Made by a program: the position numbers and the translations under genes
The notes under the pieces: generated by a model
What the model was told of the DNA's origin: nothing
Databases searched by the model: none
Seen by the model: only the letters and a program-made list of their open reading frames with translations
Part shown: positions 1 to 4,202 of the stretch, in pieces
How the letters are laid out: each line of letters begins with the position of its first letter
Position numbering within the stretch: the stretch's first letter is position 1
Source of the DNA: Actinomycetes bacterium
GTDB lineage: Bacteria > Actinomycetota > Actinomycetes > Streptosporangiales > Streptosporangiaceae
Assembly: GCA_023425615.1 (NCBI GenBank)
Contig: JAFACJ010000214.1
Location: forward strand, 1-7,988
Direction of reading: 5' to 3'
DNA length: 7,988 nucleotides

Positions 1-232
1 GGACGGCACCCTCGGGCAGCCGGGAGAGCGCCCCGGCGGGCGGATGGCCCAGCCGTGCCGTCCGGAAGTCCGCGGGGGAGACCCGGACGCCTCCGGCCAG
101 GTCCCGGGCGGAGACCAGGACGGGAGGGCCGCCGGACCCGCCCCCCTGAGGGGGCAGCCGGACCAGTAACACCGCTGCGACGGCGCAGAGGGCTGCCAGC
201 GGACGGCGGTAGCGGATGAGCTGCGTTCTCAT
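1..232 (-). CDS. SAF-domain (CpaB/RcpC-like) membrane-anchored protein, 3' end cut off by the window edge
   Basis: Only the first 77 codons are present; the rest lies beyond base 1. The protein begins MRTQLIRYRRPLAALCAVAA. Basic residues lead into one hydrophobic segment (about residues 11-25), a Pro/Gly linker, and then PVLVSARDLAGGVRVSPADF, the typical opening of a SAF domain (the fold shared by CpaB pilus proteins and antifreeze/sialate-synthase domains). This suggests an inner-membrane anchor with an outward-facing SAF domain. The ATG at 230-232 is the only start near the hydrophobic segment, but its Shine-Dalgarno is weak. It lies 74 nt downstream of the zinc-ribbon gene on the same strand, so the two may be co-transcribed. 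In M. tuberculosis the ruc gene (Rv0991c) is followed by Rv0990c (Hsp22.5), which I believe is a comparable protein. That equivalence is from memory and unchecked. No pilus-assembly genes are visible nearby, so a pilus role is not supported. Confidence 0.75.
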   Translation of the reverse strand, partial: MRTQLIRYRRPLAALCAVAAVLLVRLPPQGGGSGGPPVLVSARDLAGGVRVSPADFRTARLGHPPAGALSRLPEGAV

Positions 233-245
233 GAGCCCGACGCTA

Positions 246-302
246 GCCGCCAGGCGGCGTCTTCGCGCTCCGGCCTGTGGATGACGACCGGAGCCTGCGA
301 AG
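246..302 (-). other. Two consecutive hairpins between the zinc-ribbon gene and the SAF gene
   Basis: Plus-strand arms 261-273 (CTTCGC-GCTCCGG) and 288-302 (CCGGAGC-CT-GCGAAG) form a 13-bp stem with a 2-nt bulge and a 14-nt loop. A second small hairpin follows on the minus strand (GCCGC 246-250, GCGGC 254-258). The first starts 4 nt after the upstream stop codon. No U-run follows, so it is not a classical intrinsic terminator. It could be a partial terminator or an RNA 3'-end stabiliser giving unequal expression of the two genes. The pairing is seen directly; the role is inferred. Confidence 0.5.
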
Positions 303-306
303 TCCG

Positions 307-633
307 TCAGGAAGCGGCGGCGGGGGAGGAAGAGGACGTGCTCGACGAGGACGAGGAAGAAGAGGACGACGACTCCGTCTTGGTGGATCCGGAGCTGTCG
401 GACGACTTCTTCTCCGAGGACGAGGGGGTGGTCGTCGACGTGGTCGACTTGCCGGAGCCCCGGCTGTCGTTCCGGTAGAACCCCGAGCCCTTGAAGACGA
501 TCCCCACCGCGGAGAAGACCTTGCGCAACGTGCCGCCGCAGGCGGGGCATTCGGTCAGCGCGTCGTCGCTGAACTTCTGGACGACCTCCAGGCCCTCACC
601 GCAGTCGGTGCACGCATACTGATACGTGGGCAC
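307..633 (-). CDS. ruc: FmdB-type zinc-ribbon protein, likely Ruc redox-regulated chaperone homologue
   Basis: This 108-aa protein has an N-terminal zinc ribbon with two CxxC knuckles (Cys8/Cys11 and Cys29/Cys32). The FmdB core is followed by GIVFKGSGFYRNDSR (about residues 44-58). A low-complexity tail runs from residue 59 and is almost all Ser, Thr, Gly and Lys, with a Ser run near residues 88-103 broken by one Thr. This matches M. tuberculosis Rv0991c/Ruc (about 110 aa), which has a zinc ribbon plus a disordered tail. Ruc is a chaperone activated by oxidation of its cysteines, works with the DnaK system and is co-regulated with hsp60/hsp70. The start is GTG at 631-633, with a near-perfect AAGGAGG 4 nt upstream; no ATG lies closer. 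A CIRCE-like palindrome upstream suggests HrcA control. A generic FmdB regulator of amidase genes is the older family label, but no amidase gene is present. Family assignment is firm; chaperone function is inferred by homology. Confidence 0.88.
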   Translation of the reverse strand: MPTYQYACTDCGEGLEVVQKFSDDALTECPACGGTLRKVFSAVGIVFKGSGFYRNDSRGSGKSTTSTTTPSSSEKKSSDSSGSTKTESSSSSSSSSSSTSSSSPAAAS

Positions 634-637
634 TGGC

Positions 638-670
638 CCTCCTTAGACAAGAGAATGGCACGCAACACTA
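638..670 (-). promoter_or_regulatory. Candidate -10 and Shine-Dalgarno of the zinc-ribbon gene
   Basis: On the minus strand, TAGTGT (665-670) fits the actinobacterial TAnnnT -10 form. AAGGAGG (638-644) lies 4 nt before the GTG start. Transcription would begin near 655-658, giving a short leader. A -35 is not clear at normal spacing; TTGGCA (692-697) sits 21 nt away and lies inside the palindrome. The Shine-Dalgarno is firm, the -10 tentative. Confidence 0.45.
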
Positions 671-701
671 TTGGCACTCGACGTTGCCGACTGCCAATAG
701 T
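667..701 (-). promoter_or_regulatory. CIRCE-like inverted repeat, probable HrcA operator
   Basis: The perfect 10-bp arms ACTATTGGCA (667-676) and TGCCAATAGT (692-701) enclose 15 bp that add three more pairs after one mismatch. Read as CIRCE (TTAGCACTC-N9-GAGTGCTAA), positions 671-697 give TTGGCACTC-N9-GACTGCCAA. This has the correct 9-nt spacer. The left half differs from the classical consensus by one base and the right half by two. CIRCE is bound by the heat-shock repressor HrcA. The element abuts the candidate -10 and ends 38 nt upstream of the start codon, a good position for repression. HrcA binding is inferred from the match. Confidence 0.72.
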
Positions 702-751
702 ACGTGCAGGGGCTGTTTCAAAAGCAAATGAGGCGGCCGTTGCGCACGGTG

Positions 752-771
752 ATGTGCACTTCGTTGCACAT
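752..771 (-). terminator. Hairpin downstream of the antiporter gene, possible weak terminator
   Basis: ATGTGCA (752-758) and TGCACAT (765-771) form a perfect 7-bp stem with a 6-nt loop, about 20 nt past the antiporter stop codon. The transcript then has only a loosely T-rich stretch (about 718-727), so termination is uncertain. The same bases overlap a degenerate direct repeat (740-753 and 764-777), so a protein-binding site is the alternative. Confidence 0.3.
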
Positions 772-790
772 GGTGATCGAAGAATTACCC

Positions 791-2299
791 TCAGTCTCCG
801 AGTTCCCCGAACCAGCCCGCGAGTCTGCCCTGCCTGCTCACCGCGCGCAGACGCCGTTCGGCGGCCTCGCGATCCACCGCGGTGGTCACGACCAGAAGCT
901 CGTCGCCGCCCTGCAGAACGGTCGTGGGGCCCGGGACGAAGCTCTTCTTCTCCACCACCTTGCCCGCGCCGACGATCTCGCGCAGCACCAGGGTGATCTG
1001 GGCACCGGGCGGCAGCCGCAGCTCGAAGACCTCCACCCCGGCCAGCCGCGAATTCTCGGGGATCTTGACCTGGAGCAGATCGGCCTTGAGCTCCTCCAAG
1101 GGCGCGGCCTCCACGCCCAGCTCGGTCGGTCTGGCGTCCTCGGTGATCCGCAGTTTGCGGGCGAACCATGGCAGCGTCGGGCCCTGGAGGAGGGTGAAGA
1201 TGACGACGAGCACGAAGACTGCCGCGAAGAGCTGCTGGGACCCGGCCAGATGCTGGGTCATCGGCACGGTGGCGAGGATGATCGGCACCGCTCCGCGCAG
1301 TCCCGCCCAGGACAGGAAGGCGCGCTCCCGCCAGGTGACGCCGAACCCGGTGGTGGCGATCACCACCGAGAGCGGCCGGGCGACGAACGACAGGACCAGC
1401 CCGGCGACCAGCCCGTAGCCGAGTTGCGAGGGTAGGTCCGCAGGGCTGGCCAGCAGGCCGAGCATGATGAACAGCCCGATCTGCGACAGCCAGGCGACGC
1501 CTTCGGCGAACCCGAGGGTGGCGGGACGGTGCGGCAGCCGCGAGTTGCCGAGCACCAGCCCGGCGAGGTAGGCGGCGAGGAAGCCCGACGCGTGCAGCAG
1601 GATCGCCCCGCCGTAGGCGCCTACGGCCAGGGACAGCACCGCCAGCGGATACAGGCCGGAAGCCGGCAGCGCCGCCTGGCGCAGCACCCAGGCGCCGCCC
1701 CAGCCGATGGCAAGGCCCACGATCCCGCCGACGGCGAGTTCGTAGCCGATGACGCCGAACAGCTCCCAGGCGCCGGTGCCGTCATGGCTGCCGCTCAGCA
1801 TCAGCACCAGGATGACGACGGGCGCGTCGTTGAAGCCGGACTCGGCCTCCAGCATCCCCGCGAGACGGGTGGGCAGCGGCAGCCGGCGCAGCACGGAGAA
1901 GATGGCCGCCGAGTCGGTGGGGGCGAGGATCGCGCCGAGGAGCAGCGCCAGTTTCCACTCCGTGCCCAGCAGGTAGTGGGCGGCGCCGCCGACGATGACG
2001 ATGCTCAGCGAGGTACCGACGACCGCCAGCGACAACGCGGCGGGGACGCTGGGCTTCACATGCCGCCAGTCGGTGGTGAGCCCGCCCTCGACCAGGATGA
2101 TCATCAGTGCGATCAGTCCGAGGGACTTGGCCAGCTCCGCGTCGTCGAACCGGATGCCGAGGCCCGATTCTCCCAGCAGCAGCCCCAGCCCCAGATAGGC
2201 GAGCAGACTGGGCAGACCGAGCCGGTAGGACAGCCGGACCGCCACGATCGCCACCAGGACCATCACCGCACTGAGCGCAAGCCACGCTTCCAGTTGCAA
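791..2299 (-). CDS. CPA1-family potassium/proton antiporter (NhaP2/CvrA type) with C-terminal TrkA-C domain
   Basis: This 502-aa membrane protein is predicted to exchange K+ (or Na+) for protons. Residues about 5-385 form many hydrophobic helices of the Na+/H+-exchanger fold, including ILAPTDSAA (about 124-132) and ESGFNDAPVV (153-162). The latter contains the Asn-Asp pair typical of electroneutral CPA1 transporters. Residues about 395-485 form a cytosolic TrkA-C (RCK-C) regulatory domain with FVPGPTTVLQGGDELLVVTT, which commonly senses nucleotides or ions. Length and layout fit NhaP2/CvrA proteins. The start is TTG (2297-2299), supported by GGAGG at 2307-2311, 7 nt upstream; no ATG or GTG in frame is better placed. 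The dehydrogenase stop lies 33 nt upstream, so the two genes are probably one operon. K+ preference is inferred from the family, not visible here. Confidence 0.9.
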   Translation of the reverse strand: MQLEAWLALSAVMVLVAIVAVRLSYRLGLPSLLAYLGLGLLLGESGLGIRFDDAELAKSLGLIALMIILVEGGLTTDWRHVKPSVPAALSLAVVGTSLSIVIVGGAAHYLLGTEWKLALLLGAILAPTDSAAIFSVLRRLPLPTRLAGMLEAESGFNDAPVVILVLMLSGSHDGTGAWELFGVIGYELAVGGIVGLAIGWGGAWVLRQAALPASGLYPLAVLSLAVGAYGGAILLHASGFLAAYLAGLVLGNSRLPHRPATLGFAEGVAWLSQIGLFIMLGLLASPADLPSQLGYGLVAGLVLSFVARPLSVVIATTGFGVTWRERAFLSWAGLRGAVPIILATVPMTQHLAGSQQLFAAVFVLVVIFTLLQGPTLPWFARKLRITEDARPTELGVEAAPLEELKADLLQVKIPENSRLAGVEVFELRLPPGAQITLVLREIVGAGKVVEKKSFVPGPTTVLQGGDELLVVTTAVDREAAERRLRAVSRQGRLAGWFGELGD

Positions 2300-2306
2300 C
2301 CGATCA

Positions 2307-2326
2307 CCTCCGGGACGATTATCCCG
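2307..2326 (-). promoter_or_regulatory. Shine-Dalgarno fixing the TTG start of the antiporter, next to a small hairpin
   Basis: GGAGG (2307-2311 on the minus strand) sits 7 nt before the TTG start and continues as GGAGGTGAT, an almost full anti-16S match. This supports the unusual start. A 5-bp hairpin (arms 2311-2315 and 2322-2326, 6-nt loop) touches the Shine-Dalgarno and could modulate ribosome access. It is short, so that effect is speculative. Confidence 0.55.
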
Positions 2327-2332
2327 AACGGA

Positions 2333-3388
2333 TCAGTAAGGCGGTGACGCCCGCTTCCGCGTACCCGTCTCCGGCACCGCCCGCGAGGGCCGTCGAAGCC
2401 TCCCCGAGGGGGGTAAGGATCTCTGGCGGATCAGCGGAGGAAGGCCGTTGACGACGTGTTCGACGGGGCGGCCGGCCAGGACCGCTGTGAGGTTGGACAT
2501 GACCTGGCCGATGATGTTCGCCTGGGCCTGGACGCTGGCGCCGGCGGTGTGCGGGGAGAGCAGGACCTGCTCGTGTGAGCGCAGCGGGTGCTGCGGCGGC
2601 AGGGGCTCCTGGGCGAAGACGTCGAGGGCGGCGCCGGCGAGGCGGCCGGAGTCCAGGGCCGCCAGCACCGCCTCGTCGGGGACGATCCCGCCGCGGGCGA
2701 CGTTGACCAGCAGCGCGTCGGGCGGGAGCAGGGCGAGCCGTTCGTGACCGATCAGCCCGGCGGTCTCCGGGGTGAGCGCCACGGTCACGACCAGGATGTC
2801 GCTGGTGGCCAGCAGTTCGTCGAGTTCCAGGTAGGGGCCGACGGCGTCGGCCTTGGGGGTGCGGCTCCAGTAGGAGACACGGCAGCCCAGGGCGGTGAAG
2901 AGCCGCGCGGTCTGCGCGCCGATCGCCCCGTACCCGACGATGCCGACGCGCTGGACGTGCAGTTCGCGGCCGCGGATCTCCAACTGGGGCCAGCCGCCCT
3001 CCCGGATCCGCCGGTCGGTCCAGGCGAGCTTGCGGCACAGCGCGAAGGCGGCGCCGACCGCCCACTCGGCGACCGCGCGGGTGTTGGCGCCCGCGGTGTT
3101 GGCCACCGCGACCCCGGCGGCGGTCAGCGCGTCGAGGTCACAGCTGTCCACGCCGACCTGCGGCTGCTGGAGGAAGACGAGCCTGGGCGCGGCGGCGACG
3201 GCCGCGGCGTCCATGGACAGCTCGCCGGTGAAGTCGCCGACGGCGAGGTCGGCTTCGGCGAGCGCGGCGTGCTGCCCCGCCCGGTCCCGGGAGGCGGGGA
3301 CGATGATCCGCGCGCCGCCCCCCAGCGGCGCGAACAGCCGCTCGATGAGCTCTGCGGGCAGTGGCAGCAACGCCGCGATTCTCCACAT
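2333..3388 (-). CDS. D-isomer specific 2-hydroxyacid dehydrogenase
   Basis: This 351-aa cytosolic NAD(P)-dependent oxidoreductase reduces a 2-keto acid to a D-2-hydroxy acid or the reverse; the substrate is unknown. The N-terminal half of the catalytic domain is followed by a Rossmann domain with VGIVGYGAIG (Gly motif about 152-157). The catalytic residues are Arg242 in NVARGGIV, Glu271 in AQEPLP and His290 in LLSPHTAG, the complete family triad. After the second Rossmann strand the sequence is SYWSRTPK, lacking the usual Asp. This hints at NADP(H) preference, as in glyoxylate/hydroxypyruvate reductases. I take ATG at 3386-3388. The frame stays open upstream to 3559, but that part is encoded by non-coding tandem repeats and has no family similarity. 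A C-terminal tail of about 36 residues (RQRSLPPSG onwards) extends past the usual end after VVNG. It probably heads an operon with the antiporter, 33 nt downstream. Confidence 0.88.
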   Translation of the reverse strand: MWRIAALLPLPAELIERLFAPLGGGARIIVPASRDRAGQHAALAEADLAVGDFTGELSMDAAAVAAAPRLVFLQQPQVGVDSCDLDALTAAGVAVANTAGANTRAVAEWAVGAAFALCRKLAWTDRRIREGGWPQLEIRGRELHVQRVGIVGYGAIGAQTARLFTALGCRVSYWSRTPKADAVGPYLELDELLATSDILVVTVALTPETAGLIGHERLALLPPDALLVNVARGGIVPDEAVLAALDSGRLAGAALDVFAQEPLPPQHPLRSHEQVLLSPHTAGASVQAQANIIGQVMSNLTAVLAGRPVEHVVNGLPPLIRQRSLPPSGRLRRPSRAVPETGTRKRASPPY

Positions 3389-3395
3389 GGCGGAG

Positions 3396-3401
3396 AGTCT
3401 A
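3396..3401 (-). promoter_or_regulatory. Candidate -10 for a leaderless dehydrogenase transcript
   Basis: TAGACT on the minus strand fits TAnnnT and ends 7 nt before the ATG, so transcription could start on the A of the start codon. A GGAGGA at 3405-3410 lies 16 nt upstream of the ATG, too far for an ordinary Shine-Dalgarno, which favours the leaderless reading. No clear -35 is visible. Confidence 0.4.
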
Positions 3402-3423
3402 GGTTCCTCCGTGAATCCGTGAT

Positions 3424-3611
3424 CGGCAGTCTGTGGATAGTCCAGCGAGTTCCCCTCGCAGGGAGCACCATCAGGCGTGCGGCAGCCTGTGGATAGCTCA
3501 GCGCGTTCCCGCCGCAGGAAGCACGCCGTCAAGCACCCGGCAGTCTGTGGATCGTTCAACGCGTTCCAGCCGCGGGAAGCGCGTCGTCAAGCGTGCGGCA
3601 GTCTGTGGAAT
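3424..3611 (-). repeat. Tandem array of about 58-bp units (three units plus a partial fourth)
   Basis: Units start with CGGCAG at 3424, 3480, 3538 and 3596, giving periods of 56, 58 and 58 bp. The conserved blocks in each full unit are CGGCAGyCTGTGGAT, a TTCC-N7-GGrA core and GCGTG/GCACC near the end. In units 2 and 3 the minus-strand transcript can form an 11-pair hairpin with a 7-nt loop and one bulged C (pairing spans 3499-3528 and 3557-3586). Several pairs are G-U only on that strand, so the fold is strand-specific. Unit 1, nearest the dehydrogenase, is degenerate. The fourth partial copy encodes the last residues of the cyclo-ligase. CTGTGGATA in units 1 and 2 is one mismatch from a reverse DnaA box. 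The array holds no convincing gene. The repeat is seen directly; its role is unknown. Confidence 0.85.
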
Positions 3612-4168
3612 CCCGATGGGGTGACCACCGCCCGTACCGGCTGGTCGTGGGGTTCGGCCGGGAGTTCGGCGACGAACTCGTGGTCGTAGACGACGCCGAT
3701 GGTCAGGACGGCCGGGCTGACCCGGGCCAGCGCCCGGTCGTAGGAGCCGCCGCCCTGGCCGAGCCTGCGTCCTTGCCGGTCGATGGCCAGGGCGGGGACG
3801 AGGACGACGTCCGCCGCCTTGATCGCCCCGACGCCGCGGGGCGGTTCGGTGGGTTCCAGCAGACCGCGCGGCGATGCGACGAGGGAGTCGGGGCCCTCAT
3901 AGGACGCCCAATCGAGGTCGCAATCCGGCAACAATCGGGGAAGAAGTACATAAGAGCCACGCTTCCAGAGGGCGAACAGCAGGCTTCGTGTGCCCGGTTC
4001 GTTACCCTTTGAGGCGTATGCTGCGATTGAAGATGCCATCTCAAGCTCCGGGAGGCCCAGCAGAACATCCCGTATCGCGGAGCTTGCCCTGGCTAGCTCT
4101 GCATCCTCCATCTCTCGTCTGGCTTGCCGTATATGGGTTCGCAACGAGGGCTTAACGTCTTCCTGCAC
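3587..4168 (-). CDS. 5-formyltetrahydrofolate cyclo-ligase
   Basis: This 193-aa cytosolic enzyme uses ATP to convert 5-formyl-THF to 5,10-methenyl-THF, returning the storage folate to the one-carbon pool. An N-terminal basic helix (KPSLRTHIRQARREM, residues 6-20) is followed by the substrate region with KGNEPGTRSLLFALWKRG (54-71). The signature RRLGQGGGSYDRAL (134-147) is the nucleotide-binding loop; most homologues have GxGGGYYDR, with a Tyr where this one has Ser142. Length matches the family (about 190-200 aa). The start is GTG at 4166-4168 with GAGGAG 6 nt upstream. A longer reading into galU would overlap its start and has no family match. It is divergent from galU across 34 bp, the same pairing as Rv0992c/galU in M. 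tuberculosis. The last seven residues (FHRLPHA) are encoded by the partial fourth repeat. Confidence 0.93.
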   Translation of the reverse strand: MQEDVKPSLRTHIRQARREMEDAELARASSAIRDVLLGLPELEMASSIAAYASKGNEPGTRSLLFALWKRGSYVLLPRLLPDCDLDWASYEGPDSLVASPRGLLEPTEPPRGVGAIKAADVVLVPALAIDRQGRRLGQGGGSYDRALARVSPAVLTIGVVYDHEFVAELPAEPHDQPVRAVVTPSGFHRLPHA

Positions 4169-4189
4169 CCGAGACTCCTCGGAGTTGAC

Positions 4190-4195
4190 TAGGGT
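4190..4195 (+). promoter_or_regulatory. Candidate -10 for a leaderless galU operon transcript
   Basis: TAGGGT fits TAnnnT and ends exactly 7 nt before the galU ATG, with no proper Shine-Dalgarno in the 34-bp gap. The arrangement suggests a leaderless mRNA starting at the ATG and is the same spacing as in front of the dehydrogenase. A -35 is not evident. The divergent cyclo-ligase promoter must overlap this region or galU codons. Confidence 0.42.
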
Positions 4196-4202
4196 TTTTC
4201 CT

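Noticed and set aside
307..633. Poly-Ser tail as sequencing error or frameshift
   Set aside because: Ser/Thr-rich disordered tails are normal for this subfamily, the codons vary between synonymous Ser codons, and the stop falls at the expected length.
277..996. Long plus-strand frames opposite the zinc-ribbon and antiporter genes, including a Glu/Asp-rich one at 281-478
   Set aside because: They are mirror images of the real minus-strand genes; the acidic run is the complement of the poly-Ser codons. No family features and no Shine-Dalgarno support.
1529..2347. 272-aa plus-strand frame rich in Gln, Gly and Arg
   Set aside because: It is wholly antisense to the antiporter, whose motifs are intact. 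High-GC codon bias leaves antisense frames open.
2588..3496. 302-aa plus-strand frame
   Set aside because: It is antisense to the dehydrogenase with its complete catalytic triad, and extends into the tandem repeat. Low-complexity Gly/Asp/Arg composition.
3424..3611. CRISPR array
   Set aside because: Whole units including the would-be spacers are similar to one another, there are only about three copies, and no cas gene is present. It is a tandem repeat.
3424..3611. Coding sequence within the array (63-70 aa frames on the plus strand)
   Set aside because: These frames only translate the repeats, start inside them and lack ribosome sites.
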